A stretch of DNA of 64,000 nt, taken from positions 121,232,937 through 121,296,936 of the forward strand of contig NC_134462.1 in the NCBI RefSeq assembly GCF_047948215.1, given 5' to 3'. This DNA is from Lycorma delicatula (lineage: Eukaryota; Arthropoda; Insecta; Hemiptera; Fulgoridae). Under the pieces are notes generated by a model, which was not told the origin of the DNA, searched no databases, and saw only the letters and a list, made by a program, of their open reading frames with translations. Of the stretch, positions 47,106 through 59,235 are shown in pieces (position 1 is the stretch's first letter; each line of letters starts with the position of its first letter). Both the position numbers and the translations under genes were made by a program.

Positions 47106-47500
47106 TATCCTGATAAATCCTGCTCAACTTCGACAACAATTCATCGATATTCCATCCAAGCTGGAAGTATTGCGACACTAGTACGACATCGAACGTACAC
47201 TTCGTGATTCGCACGACGGTAAATTGCTCATCAGACCAACGGGGCATCCAGAAGACACCTAACGAATCTGAGACGACCAAGATCGTGGAGAGCGGCCGTC
47301 GCCCACGAGGATGAATAACATCCACCCGCAGAAACTGACCACCCTATCCCCGACCGTGTACGGCTCCTTGACTAAGATGACGTCAAAGTCGTACTCCTCG
47401 AGGAGTTTCATGGCTTCACTGGTGGCCGATCGGGATTGATGCAGATTTAACTGCCCCCGGCGCAAGCGTTCGAATGGTGGAAAGTTCGCCCTCAAGGCGT
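47105..47500 (-). pseudogene. R1-like LINE ORF2 endonuclease (EEP) fragment
   Basis: On the minus strand the start of ORF2 reads LRRGQLNLHQSRSATSEAMK near 47460 and EEYDFDVILVKEPYTVGDRV near 47390. The Asn of QLNL and the Glu of KEPY are active-site residues of the exonuclease-endonuclease-phosphatase fold. A frameshift near 47300 moves the frame. IVVSDSLGVFWMPRWSDEQF and VVRITKCTFDVVLVSQYFQL, then WNIDELLSKLSRIYQDKD, continue it (the family shows V-S-A-Y-F-Q here). The endonuclease then breaks off at the junction with the inverted ORF1 piece. The catalytic Asp/His C-terminal motifs and the whole reverse transcriptase are missing. Confidence 0.75.
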
Positions 47501-48120
47501 CGCCATAAGTTGTATTCTTTACGGCTCTCGCCCGAGCAATCTCACACGCCCTACGCTACTTACAGGTCCTTGGCTATGCCGGAAGGTCCTCTAAGCAACC
47601 ACCCCCGGATTACTCCGTAGCGTCTGAAGAACAAAAATACCGACTGTACTGCCAGGAACTATAGTCATAGTCTGAACGTACCTATCACCTAACACAAGGC
47701 AAGGTGAGTGTCCAGCAGTGAACTATTCCGAGCAAGGCCACCTGTTCTCACGTAGCCACGCTCGAAACGTCAAAAGCTAAAAGCTCCTAGATTAAACCAT
47801 CGGCGAGGTCGGAGCGAAAATCCCTTCCCGAACCCGCCAAAGGATCGAAATTATTATTGGCCTAACGAACCTATGAACGGGGACTCGAAGAAAACGTCCT
47901 TACTTAGCTGACAGTGGCATTGCTGCAACACACTACGCAGCTGTGTAGCCTAAACTCCACGGCAACGCAGGTTGACTGACAGCCACTAATTGTTTTCAGC
48001 CCCGATGACGTGAACGTAGGAACGCTGCACTTGTAGAAGTAAATCGCTACCGGTAGCAGTAAACACAAGTTATACAGCACGGGGCCAGCGGTCGAGAAGC
48101 GATTACCAATGTTTTAATAA
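47500..48120 (-). mobile_element. Upstream part of the R1-like LINE, including a possible ORF1 zinc-knuckle remnant
   Basis: The GC-richer DNA continues upstream of the endonuclease on the minus strand. Near 47560-47590 a frame reads GPSGIAKDL before a stop, which may be a decayed CCHC knuckle (family pattern C-x2-C-x3-GHIAK-x-C) at the ORF1 end. This is weak because no Cys is retained. From 47640 to 48120 no frame is readable. The GC content, unlike the AT-rich flanks, suggests that the element extends to about 48110. Confidence 0.4.
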
Positions 48121-49330
48121 TATACATACATTTATGTTTGTTTTCAAGAAAGCTTGAAAATTTCCACGACGTAACTTGTGGTACTATTCCATTGCAAGTT
48201 AATTTTTCTGAGTCAGGAAATTAATTTTATAATTATATATATTTTGTAATTTTTTGAAATATAAATATAAAAACATTAACTAATACAATGTTATAGAGTG
48301 TGAAAAAAATGCCTCTTTTTAATAAATTGTCTGTAGAAAATGTAATATTTTTTTACGAATTAATTGTGAGAAGAATACGTTTTCACACGGCAGGATACTC
48401 TAATCGGATAATTATTATAGCTACGTTATTGAGTTACAGCATTAGTTTATTAGCACATCGTTCCGTCGGGTCCCTGCCGATAAACCCTCCATTGGATCGG
48501 AACGCAATCCAAACTTCACAAACCGAATCAACGCAAACTACTATTAATAACCCGCCAGTCCTATAGAATCACCCAGCAGCAAAGGAAGCGAGTCCGTATA
48601 CTTCGAAAAGTAGGAGGGTATTGCCCCATCCGACATCTTTGCGTTCCGTTCCGTTACAGCATTAGTCTCAAGTTGTAAAGTGTTTTCTTTGTTATTAGCA
48701 ACTAATTGGCAGGACTGTAACCAAGGGAATCTATTAGCTGCAGTCATGTGAAGATAATTTTAAAACATTAAGTATCTGATAATTGAAATTTAGATTCTCG
48801 ACGGCCTTTATCGCATGTGGAGACGGGAATTACCCGGGTTAGGTCTACACTGCCCGGGTCATTTTCTGCTTCAATCTAGATTTTCATATCGCGTAGTGGG
48901 TTATCCTAGGCCGTGTCAAAAATATGTAGATGATTTCCTCTGACAGATTTTTTCCGCCTGCCTGGGTATTTCGGCTTGTGTCAGGTACTCGGCCGGGGAT
49001 TGAGTCGGCCGTTATAAAGCCCATAATGGACCGGATACGTCCGCCCACACAAAATACCTGTTGCTCTCGGTGGAACCTCACTGGCAATAGGGAAGGCTAA
49101 TACACGTATTCCTTGAACGGGCGTTATGGACTTTGATATAAGCTAGGAATTATGATGAATGAACAAGACTATGCCTTGTTTCGCATTCGATGTTGACGGT
49201 GGGGAGCTAGAAGTTAGCCACCGGTTTACAGCTTTTTACTATAATCATCAAGTTTTTTATTACTATATGGTGTGTGCCGGAGATTAAATTGAGTGGAAGG
49301 TGGGAATATGTGGGCGGCAGTTGGTTTGAT
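48121..49330. other. Mixed stretch, partly GC-rich, unassigned
   Basis: 48121-48300 is AT-rich. A plus-strand frame at 48300-48566 turns Pro/Ser/Thr-rich from about 48450 (SLPINPPLDRNAIQTSQTES), which is compatible with an ORF1 N-terminus of a LINE but not diagnostic. 48800-49130 is GC-rich with two CCCGGGT motifs and a 67-residue minus-strand frame lacking known motifs. These pieces may belong to the neighbouring R1-like block. Confidence 0.3.
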
Positions 49331-49632
49331 AGTCTTGTACTAAATAATACGATAACCCATTTTCTGTTCGATTACTGAACTATCTTTTATAAATTGTAAC
49401 GTTTTTCATCGTGTTAAGATCGCTATTCTAGGCATTGTTTATTAATTTAATTACATCATATATGATGTGATCTTCTTCAAGAAAGCACAAATCATTAGGC
49501 AACAACTTTCAAACCAATTTATCAGTAAAAAAGTTTAAGAAAAACAGCTAAAAAGAAAAAATAAACAAAAATACCCCATTTTGTGGGAGTACGGTTGGGG
49601 GGGGGAGGAGGAAATGATACAAATAGTTTTGC

Positions 49633-49785
49633 CAATATCTGTGGCAGAGTAGTAGAGGTCCCGGGTTCGAGTCTCGGTCAGGCATTAGGCGTAGCATCTT
49701 TCATACGCTGCAAAATTCCATTTCCGTATCCCACGCCCAATCTTTAAGCCTACGTGGCCATATCAAGCAAAGGAAAAAAAATTAG
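49633..49785 (+). repeat. tRNA-derived SINE, family A
   Basis: CTGTGGCAGAGTAGTAG is the A-box region with a deletion. GGTCCCGGGTTCGAGTCTCG contains the B box, and GTCAGGCATTAGGCGTAGCA leads into a body with TTTCATACGCTGCAAAATTC and ends GGAAAAAAAATTAG. It is one of the better-preserved copies. Confidence 0.75.
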
Positions 49786-49789
49786 TCGT

Positions 49790-51090
49790 ATAGTTCTCCA
49801 TTTGTTTGCGGTAAAATTATATGAAATAAATTAGATCGTAAAATTTAATGTATTTTGTAGAAAAAATAAAAAGAAAAGTAGCTAACGTATTACGATAATA
49901 ATATTTTACTCACCGTAAATTTCATGACGTGTAATATAAAAAGCAATTTATAAATACTAGTCTATGAGTATGATGTAAAAGAACTTAGTTTAATTCCGTT
50001 GTTCGCATTTTATTTTTTATGTATTGTCATGTTTTAAAGGAAGTAAACAATTTTATATTTTCACATGTAGATTTACAATTAGGGAGTTGTACAAGTAGTT
50101 TTACAATTACAGAATTTTAATTAAAAAGTATTTTACGTTACCTATTATGTTCGTTACTGCGGAAGCGTTTACGGTAAAATTAATATTCTATTTTTTAACT
50201 TATAGACATCATACTGACTGAATGTCTTGTGATAAGATCCAAAAATCGGTTCTGTATCGATTTTGGAATCGATCATAATCTAAAGAAATCGATTTAAACT
50301 GAAGTTAAGAAGCGTCCAAAGGCGGTCAAATGGTACCCGTATCGTAAATCAACCAAATAATCTAATCGTTAGCTTACAGTTGTATTTACAATAAATTTTC
50401 CGCGATTGAAATTTTAAGTTCTAAATTTTCATATTATAGATGTATAAGCGACAAGCTTAATAACTTTAACGTTTTTTCATCAACGTGTTTTTTATGTATA
50501 TGAATTTTTTAATAGGTTTCAAAACAGGAGAAGATTCTCAATTCGAATATTAAGAATTTTTTTTTCTTTTATTATATTGTACCCGTATTCCTTACCGGTT
50601 TGGCTGAATTCGATGATTTGTATAGTATTTATTTTGTAAAGGAGGCTCCTCTGGTTGTCCTGTTTTAAGTTAATCGGAAGATTTGTTTTTAACAAAACAA
50701 TAGATTATCTTCATAGACGATCTGAATATATTTTTATTTGCTTAATATTGGATCGATATATCGTAACTCTCCTGATGATCTTTTCAAAGTTTTTACCGTA
50801 GCATTCAAGAAATATATCGTTAAAAAATTAAAGATAAAAAAGTATAGTTCAGATATTGTATATTTGTACCCACATTACAGAGATTTGTAGCTTACTTTCA
50901 CTAGCTACGCTTTAAATAAATTATTAGGATTCCTTTTCTTATTTTTATCAAAACTATGGTTTATCATTTTGTGTTTCTCGCAAACGGTTATCATACGGAC
51001 AGCAACTTTTGTCAGGTTATACATTTTATAAATTAAAAAAAAAAAAAACAAATAAATTAAATTAAAACGAAGATCCCCAAAACTAAATTC
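49790..51090. other. AT-rich non-coding stretch
   Basis: No gene or named element recognised. Confidence 0.45.
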
Positions 51091-51145
51091 TTTTTTTTTA
51101 ATTAAAAAATATTTTTTTTTTAATTAAAAAATATTTTTTTTTTAA
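51091..51145. repeat. Short tandem repeat of an A/T-only unit
   Basis: A unit of about 24 bp (T-run, then AATTAAAAAATA) occurs a little more than twice in tandem. Confidence 0.75.
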
Positions 51146-51329
51146 GGTGCTCATTTAAAAGTTAGTAAATTGTTGGTTGTTTTTAATTTGGTGCCGTTTC
51201 TAAAAGTCTTGAAAGAAAAAAAACATTTTTGAGGAAAAATTGAAAAAAATTTCTGCTTAATCTTTAATGAAGGATTTTGAAGTGGTTTTACTTTTTAAAT
51301 TTTATTTTATTATTATTTCAGTCGTTTTG

Positions 51330-51400
51330 TGTGGGTAGCCCTTATCTTATTTTACTTTCGAGTTCGAATTTCGGCTCGCGCTTGCCTTTCGGAAATGTTC
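51330..51400 (+). repeat. Degenerate SINE scrap
   Basis: GAGTTCGAATTTCGGCTCGCG at 51360-51380 looks like a mutated B box and post-box sequence of SINE family A. The A-box side (GTGTGGGTAGCCCTTATC) is weak. Confidence 0.35.
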
Positions 51401-54400
51401 AATCTTTGGTTATTATCGTAAAATAATAACCGTATATTTTACACATATAAAGTAAATTTATTAAACGTCAGTATGCAAAATAAAAATGATTGCAACGGAT
51501 TATATTTATGCGTTATTATTTTTATTTTCTTGACATCATAGCTTTAGAGCTATTCCGTAAGAAGGAAAGCGTGTTAGTGAATCAAAAAATGAAGGTATGG
51601 GTTTTAGAAACATTTTTAAATAAAAATAAGTGGGGTAATGTTCGTACGTGTGTTGACGTAGTTGAAGCTTTGCTATATAAACCGGTTTTGATCAAATTTG
51701 GCATAGATCATAGGGCAATCTGTCGGTAAGACTTTGGAATCAATGTCTCCAGAAGGTGAAGTAAATAGTTTCTTTGGGGTCATTTTTCTCCAAATCTTCT
51801 GAACATAACCCCGCTTTATATTAAATTCAGTACAGGCTGAAAAAAAAATTCAGTACGCTTATCCTACCTTTTAAAAAATTATTTGCGCCTAATTCAACAA
51901 GTAAATGCAAAAACAAGTAAATAGAAATAACATTTTTAAAAACCCACGACGAAATTAAAGTTGTTAATTAAAGAGGATAGTTAAATATTAAAATACTAAT
52001 TAGAAAGACTTAGAAACATTCAAAAGCCGTTTTGAAGAAATATATCTACTCCAGTACCCCCTGGCGGCTTATAATCGTAAAACTAATCTAAGAACCTGCT
52101 ATGAAGTGAAACCTATGTAATCCAAAAAACCGCATCGAAATAGGTCCACCAGTTTTTGAGGAAAATGATATATACACGACTTCTTACTTATAAATAAATT
52201 TTATTTAGTGCGAATTTCAACCGAATTTTTTACGTCTTCCTAACCGTAGTAGTAAAGGAAGTGACCCAAAAAAATACTTTGAGGGCAATATTAATGGTGG
52301 GAGAGGTAATCAAAGTTTAAAAATATCGATTTTAAAATTTTGTCTACTTAACTGAAATTTTTAATACATATTTACTTTTAATATCACGATAAAATTTCTT
52401 CGTAATTCACTCACCCAAAAAAATAAATAAATCTTAATAAGATAAATAATCTTATTATCTAAAGATAAAGATAATAATCTTTATTGGTTGTACAGTTTTC
52501 AGTATAATTTTTGTTTGTTTTTTTCTTTTAACGTATTCAACGTAAACAAATCAAATAATTTCTTAGAAGGAGGGGAGCAGAAAACTTTTTAAAAATATAG
52601 GTTTTTTTACTTTTTAAAACTTTTTTCATTTAACATTATTTTTCCACTATATAAGAATAAATAATCAATTCTAGGAAAACACAGCAACTTTTTTGTCAGC
52701 TTTTTTCTGTATTGCACTGAAAATTTCGTAAAAATTTATGATTATTTTTAAGCGAATTAAATTATGAGAAAATTATTTAAAGGTTGTATTCCTAAGTGAC
52801 AGGGGTTAATTTGTTTTTAAACTGAGATTTTTATAAAATTCTATGATGCCGATAAAATAATTCGATTTACATTTATACCGATTATATTTGATCTGAAAAA
52901 TTCTATTTTTGTTCAGTATATAATAATATAATAAAATTTTAGCGGTATAAGTGGTTAAGATACATGATAAAGAATCGAGTATCAGACAGATCTGATTTTC
53001 AGTCGTAAAGATAACGTATAAAATAAACATAACCTGATGATACCTCTTTACAATGAAAACGATGCTGTTTTCAGCATTTAACGACATTAAATGTTATTTT
53101 TGTTTTTTAAATCGGAAAAGTTATGGAAAAATGAGATTACCATTTAAATTTATTAAAAGAATCTTTGTAACTAATGGAAGTCTGTGATTTATTTTTACGT
53201 TGTATAAATGAAATCTTATAAACGACTGAAAACGTAAATAATTGGCATAACAAGCGAATTTCTGAGAAATATATTTGTTGTATATAGATACTGTGAGGGA
53301 TTTTAAAGCCGTTATTTTTACCCGCGTGAAAAAAAAAATGTATTACTTACGGAAAATGCTTCTTTTTTTTGAGGGCAAGCAAGATTATCAAAGCGTTTTT
53401 TTTATCAAAGCTAGACGAAATCGTAATATTTAAAAAAAAATAAAAATTATTTAAAATATATACAGAATATTAAAGTATATCTTTTAAATAATTTTTAGAA
53501 AAATGGAATTTAGGTAATATTCCTACCTAAACACGGTTTTATTTTTTCCAGTATAAGATCTCTACTAGGGGTGTATTTGTCGGCCGTTTTTGAAAAATAT
53601 TATGTAGTCGCAATTTCAGTTAGGATTGTTATCCAAATTTTTTTCATAAAAATTGTTATTTTTTAATTTAAAAATTTACACTTTCCATTTAAAATGTTTA
53701 TGATGATCCCCCAAGGTGCTTGGTGTACAGTAATCTAATTCTAACCCCGTAGAGAAAAACATTCGCCTTGTGACGTTCCCAGTCGCCACTCCCTCCGTCA
53801 CTAGCCCTGAGCTTTACCGGATGTCGTCTTTTAGACCCTTTAAACTTGATAACACAACACAGTAATCGGTTTGGTCTCTGTCAGGATTCCACCGATGCAA
53901 TTGTCTCGGCAGACATTTCCAACAGTGTATCAACACAACGTATTATCGCCTTCGTTTGACTTCTTCCAACCACGTCAATCTATCGTAACTTACAACCTTC
54001 AACTATCAAATCAAATATCGGTTTTATCTAAAATCTGTATATTAGTTTTTAGATATTTTCATGAAGATTATACGCACTAAAATTCAGTTGATATCAACGT
54101 TTCTTACCGCTCCTTTTTAACCCTTTAAACATGGAATTTCAAAAAATCCTTTCTTAGTGTGCGCTTACACCGTAAGAATAACGTGTAAACAAATTTTCAT
54201 CGATTTGTCTTCAGTAGTTTTTGCTGGGTGTTGATTATGAATGACTCACGCGACGTGTTTTAAAATAAAACTATTTTGTTTAAACAGAAACACATTTATA
54301 GAAATATTGTAAAAAAAAATTCCATATTTAATTGTTTATGGCAGTAATTTTAATTATTTAATCGATCATTAATATTTCTTTTTTACTTTTTTCCAGTCAG

Positions 54401-54820
54401 ATTATGTTTTAATTGAAGAAATGATGAAACTGATTATTTGAATATGTATTTTGATTAGAGAAGTACTATTTTATTCGTAATAAAATTTCAGATATTATTT
54501 TACAGAGTTGATTAATAGTTAAAAAAAGTAATTTACGATTAAAAAATTCAAACGGCTAAAATTTGTTTTAAACAGATTTTTATTGTAAAATATTTTTACT
54601 ATGTAACCGTTGGAAACCGCTCTCTTTACATGTCTCGGGCTTTCCTACCAAAATATCTAAATAATAATAATTATCGAAGTAATTTAAAACTTCCCCTACA
54701 CATGACGTCACTGATAAAACTTCAAACTTCTCCAATGCGATGACGTCACGGGTAAAATTAGCGGTTGCCAAACGTTTATTAAAAACTTAAATCATAATTT
54801 TCCTGCCATTTCACAGTCGA
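51401..54820. other. AT-rich non-coding stretch
   Basis: No gene recognised. A 79-residue plus-strand frame at 51490-51729 and a 93-residue minus-strand frame at 52806-53087 show no motif. A GC-richer piece at about 53720-53960 is also unassigned. Two TGACGTCA octamers lie at 54703-54710 and 54741-54748. Confidence 0.45.
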
Positions 54821-54824
54821 TGTA

Positions 54825-55229
54825 TTACGGCAAATTTGATTAACCCGGGTATTATGTATAATTACCGGTGAATTTGACTGATCGCCTCCAATGTTCGAGA
54901 ATAACATATAATTTTTAAGTAACGTTAATTAGACGACGTTAGCGCGCGAAGCGAGAATAGATTATGGATTAGGTTATGAAACTTTCCGAACATAACTTAT
55001 GCTCGCTTCGACCGCTAATCTCGACTAATCAACAGTAATTTTTTTGATTATTTAAATAATAAATTCAGTAATTACTGCTACAGTAAGTTATTTTAATATG
55101 TAAAATACGTTAATACGGGGAATACATAACACTACCGGTATTTAACAAATTGTACATTTATTAAATTCTGGATTAATCAGGCTTACCGGTAATTATGCAT
55201 GATCAATGGATTAATCAAATTTACCGTAA
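54825..55229. mobile_element. MITE-like element with 19-bp or longer inverted ends and an inner inverted repeat
   Basis: The left end TTACGGCAAATTTGATTAA (54825-54843) matches the reverse complement of 55211-55229 with one mismatch. The similarity continues inward (ATTACCGGT on both sides). An inner inverted repeat pairs CGTTAGCGCGCGAAGCGAG (about 54937-54955) with CTCGCTTCGACCGCTAATC (55002-55020). The 405-bp element has no open frame. The nested palindromic structure suggests a foldback-type non-autonomous DNA element. Confidence 0.7.
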
Positions 55230-55261
55230 CAGATATAATATAAAAATCAAAATCAATCGTA

Positions 55262-55606
55262 CCAACAATTTATATTACATCCCTAGCGCTTTCGGTCATT
55301 CGACCATCCTCAGGAGAAAATTTATTTCTTAATTTAAAACGTAAATTAAAGATATTATATAATACTAAAAACATATCAAGTGGTCGTCATTATATAAAAA
55401 TAATTACGTCGGTTCAGAAAGAGACACTCTTACTGTAATGATGAGACACTTTTTCTGAACTGGCGTGATTGTATTTATTCAATGACTACCACTTGTTATC
55501 CTTTTAATATTTTATATCTTTAATTTATGTTTTAAATTCCGAAAAACGTTTTCTCCTGAGGATAGTAGAATGACCGAAAGCGCTAGGGATAAAATATAAA
55601 TTGTCG
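55262..55606. mobile_element. 345-bp near-perfect palindrome (foldback element) with hammerhead-like core in each arm
   Basis: Arms of about 160 bp (55262-55422 and 55449-55606) are inverted copies with few mismatches, around a loop of about 26 bp. Each arm carries CCTGAGGAT...GACCGAAAGCGCTAGGG (left arm on the minus strand, right arm on the plus strand). CTGAGGA and GAAA surround a small stem-loop (GGTC-GAAT-GACC in the left arm). This resembles the CUGANGA-stem-GAAA core of hammerhead ribozymes found at the ends of Penelope-like retroelements. In the right arm the stem is mutated, and a pairing stem III with a cleavage site was not found. The element encodes no protein. Confidence 0.75.
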
Positions 55607-55609
55607 GTA

Positions 55610-56940
55610 AGGCTTATTTTTATATTATATCTAGTTTTATATACCGACGGTGCCATGTTTGAAAAATTTAACGTAACAGATATAGCATTATTTGTTTTTA
55701 ACTTCATATCTTGCTACTTTCATTGATTTATTTATCTTCAGACATTTAAAAAAATATTAAATTTAAAAAAATCTATTTCAGGAATATTTTTAGAAGGTAT
55801 TGCGTTTTGTAAGAAATATCCATGAATTAAATTTAGAGGAATTTAATGTTAGTTTTTGTTTTCGTATTCCAACAACTATCGGATTTTTCTTTTTTCTAAG
55901 ATATGATGATTTATTTATTTTATAATATAAAATCGATGTTTTATTCTTTTAATAATCTGTTCCGGCTCATTTATTTGGGAAATGGCTAGTAAAACTGAAA
56001 TTAGATAAATCGCTTTATAAAAATAAAAACCTTTGAATAGTTTTTAATACGATAAACAGTTTAGAAGTTGTAATTTTTTTATTATTTACTCTGTATAATC
56101 AAATTTTAAGGTAAGATTTAGCTGCACATTGAACAGAAATCAAGAAAACTTTGCTTCAGAATTTTTTTTATTTCACAACAATTTACAGCCTTTTGATTCC
56201 AAAAATTCGAAACAGTTGATTTTAATATTCTTACTGCATGTATCGCGACTTAACTTTCTGTCACCATCTCTACGGGTGGGTGTGGGATTTGTGTAACTAT
56301 TAATTCTGTTTTTAACTTTTGAGGGGTTTGGACAGATATAAATACAGGTTCTATAATTCTTAGAAGGCGATTTGTTTATGAAAGTGTTCGAAATTTTTTT
56401 ATGCGAATAAAATTGTCGAAAGTAAAATGAGATATAACACCGTTAAAGAATACAAATGAAATTAATTTTTTCCCTACCCCTAAAATTAGGGGTTTTAAGA
56501 TAGGTTTCCAAGTATTATCACGATGATGCACAGTAAAAGTTTAATTAATTCGTTGTTTATATATACTGTCTACTTTAGGGTAGATATTTTGACATAGAAT
56601 TAACTTTTACTTGGTTAAGAGAAATATTTTTAACTTTTTTTTTATTATTTTCTATTATTAAATAAGAAAATAGAATTTATGATCCTAACTGCGAAGATAA
56701 TTTTCAACTGTATCAGTAACGGAAGGATTCAATTTTTACGTACTACACAAATTCCAGGAAAGTTGATCGACCATCGTAAAATTTTTTTTATACCACGGTG
56801 ATTCAAAGAAAACTCCCGAGTGATTCGTAGTAATTAAACCCGTTGTTAAGATTTGTCCACATTTATTGGGAAAAAAGCTGAGTTATACGGGAATAATTGC
56901 TACAGTCATTAACTCGATGTAATTTGTAGCATTTGAGCGT
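55610..56940. other. AT-rich non-coding stretch
   Basis: Nothing recognised. Confidence 0.45.
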
Positions 56941-56943
56941 ATA

Positions 56944-57028
56944 AAAATGCCATGTCCGACTGGGATCCGAACCCGGGACCTCCGGATGAAAGGCCGAGAT
57001 GCTACCACCCCGCCACGGAGATCGGTAA
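56944..57028 (-). repeat. tRNA-derived SINE head, family A
   Basis: Minus strand reads GATCTCCGTGGCGGGGTGGT then AGCATCTCGGCCTTTCATCC, GGAGGTCCCGGGTTCGGATC and CCAGTCGGACATGGCATTTT. The A box (GTGGCGGGGTGGTAGCA) and B box (GGTTCGGATCC) are both well preserved. It is the cleanest head in the window. It lacks the tRNA acceptor-stem pairing. Confidence 0.8.
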
Positions 57029-57029
57029 A

Positions 57030-59210
57030 AATAAAATTTTATTGGATATTTAATTTAAGATATCAAGTTTAGGTTTTACGGTAAATTCAGCTTATAATTC
57101 TTGTTTAACGACTATTACGTTACACTTCTTCAATTATATAAACAAATCGAGGTGATGTACTCGTATACCGAGTAATTTGTTCCAGTTTTGTGAAAAAATC
57201 AAAGAATTATAATATGATAACAAAAGGTTCAAACAAATTTAAATACCGGATATATTTACAGCTACTACTTTTGCCAGTCGTATTCATGCGCAAGCGGATC
57301 TAGGTTACTCGCGCACAAAATGTGAATAAAAAAACTTTTAAAAGAAACTGAAAACGTCAGTCAGTCAGAAATCAAAATCTTTTGAATCCTGTTCATTATT
57401 GTATAATAAAGTAAAATAAAATAGGTAACCTTTCTCTAACAGATTTACGGTGTTGAACCGTACTTTTGAATATGATTAAAGCGTAATTTAAATAATAACA
57501 ATAATTTATTGTGAAATTTATTGCAACACATGTTATTATAATTTTGAGTGTGGTCTACTATCTTTTTTATATTCATAGATTTTTTCCATCGTGTGAGAAA
57601 TTTTATTTTACTACCTACAGATTGAAACCGAGCCAGGTATTGTTATCTTAAGCTACTGGTCTTTATTTAATGAGTTTACTGGTACTAAAGCAGAACTGAT
57701 TTTTTTTCTTTAATCGTCTATATTCTTCTTTGTATATAATTTTTCTCAGATTTTTATGAAGTACTATTCCTTTTAAATCGTCTGTAATTCTTACTGTCAT
57801 CGCCTTTTCTTCTTTCATGTCTCTTCCTCGTAATACTCATTTGCCGGACAATCCTTCTACCTTTTTTCTATCTACTGCTTTATCTTCCCTCAATTTCTAT
57901 TTTCATCATTTTCTTACCTAAATAGTTTTTTATCCTACCTCGTGAAATGACGATTCTATTGCATTTTTCAAATTTGAACCTTTTTCACCACATTTATCTT
58001 TTCATTACTCGTTTTGCCAACCTAAATATCCATTTTAGCGTTCTGTTTTTATCCGTTCCTTTGTCGTCGACTCTTTTTATGAAATGTATTTCTATAACGT
58101 ACAATTCTGACTACCATCAGATAGTTTTTCCTTTCACTCTTTGCACTATTTAAGAAACTAAAAGATAAAAATTTAGTTTCTTTCAATTAATTAATAATTA
58201 AACATTTCTCTAATCCCTAATTTTAATCTTTCTACGATTAATATATTTTCTTTCTTTCAATTTCATTTCAGAAAAAAATAACAGTTTTTCTTTAGAAGCA
58301 GCCTAGCCTAACCCCAGAATTTTCTGTTGCCTAATTTCCACTAGAGATTAATATCTTATTGTAAAATGAATATGTTTTATAATAATTTTGGAATTATAAA
58401 AGTTTAATTTTTTTCTTATGTTCAATTTTTATTTATTTAACCATGTCATTGCTATATAAAGAGACAACAATTTTTTATTTAGTTCCCGATAACTGCGAAA
58501 CTACAGAACCGATCGTTACTAAATCTTAGCTCTAGGTTCCTTATGACCCGCGGAAAGTTGATCGCAGTTTAAACTTCATCGATCTCGCTACTAATTAATC
58601 ATAAATAAAAAAACAGTATAAATAAATAATCTATATAATATACTATAAAATATATTTTAAAACTCCGGGACTTGCTGTATTAAGGGCAAAATAGTTCTTG
58701 AACAACTTCAGTATGTCTTCTTGATTTAATTACAGATTTGGTTTTGAAATTATTATTTCAAGCTAAAATAAAAATTTTAGCCTGCTTTAATTTTAAAATT
58801 AAAATTATTGGTGTCCCCTAGCATTGTTTAACGTCGTCTTTTTTTTAGTTTACGCCTCGGTATTGATAAAATAATTTTCCCAACCCTCCTGTTGCTCTTT
58901 ATTATTTAAAATTTAAAAATCATTGTTTCTATTTTGTGACCGGTTTCCAGATAATGATAAGATACATCATGGCTTGCGATAATAACCGTAAACCATTAAA
59001 ACTGCCACCGTCTGGAAACGTTGAAACGTTTTGTAACAGGAATAGTTCTACGTTCTTCCGAGGTATAAAACCTACTTTCATCTAAACGTTTAGCTCAATC
59101 GGTCGCATAGTCTTTGCTTGAAAGAGTAACACTCACAGAAACTACTCGCTATATTTATATATGTTAGTTACGATTAAACACAACGATGTCCTCTTTTTAA
59201 AACAAGGAAT
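57030..59210. other. AT-rich non-coding stretch
   Basis: A pyrimidine-rich stretch at 57640-58160 has broken minus-strand frames (for example FEKCNRIVISRGRIKNYLGK) that could be remnants of a LINE, but no motif is decisive. Nothing else is recognised. Confidence 0.35.
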
Positions 59211-59235
59211 ATTTATTTATTTTTTTTTTTTGTCT

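Noticed and set aside
46948..47181. Single 77-residue plus-strand gene
   Set aside because: Only the part up to about 47105 resembles a LINE ORF1. The rest is antisense to the endonuclease, so the open frame crosses a rearrangement junction and is not a gene.
51490..51729. Small gene with a 79-residue frame
   Set aside because: No motif is visible, and the segment with ATAAACCGGTTTTGATCAAA looks like dispersed-repeat DNA rather than coding sequence.
52030..52270. Second copy of the hairpin-bearing repeat at 22.8 kb
   Set aside because: Both end in a GGAAG-type motif and share a general style, but no long aligned match could be followed by eye.
55290..55314. Functional hammerhead ribozyme
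   Set aside because: The core words are present but I could not find the partner strand of stem III with a UH cleavage site, and there is an extra base before stem II. It is kept only as a hammerhead-like resemblance.
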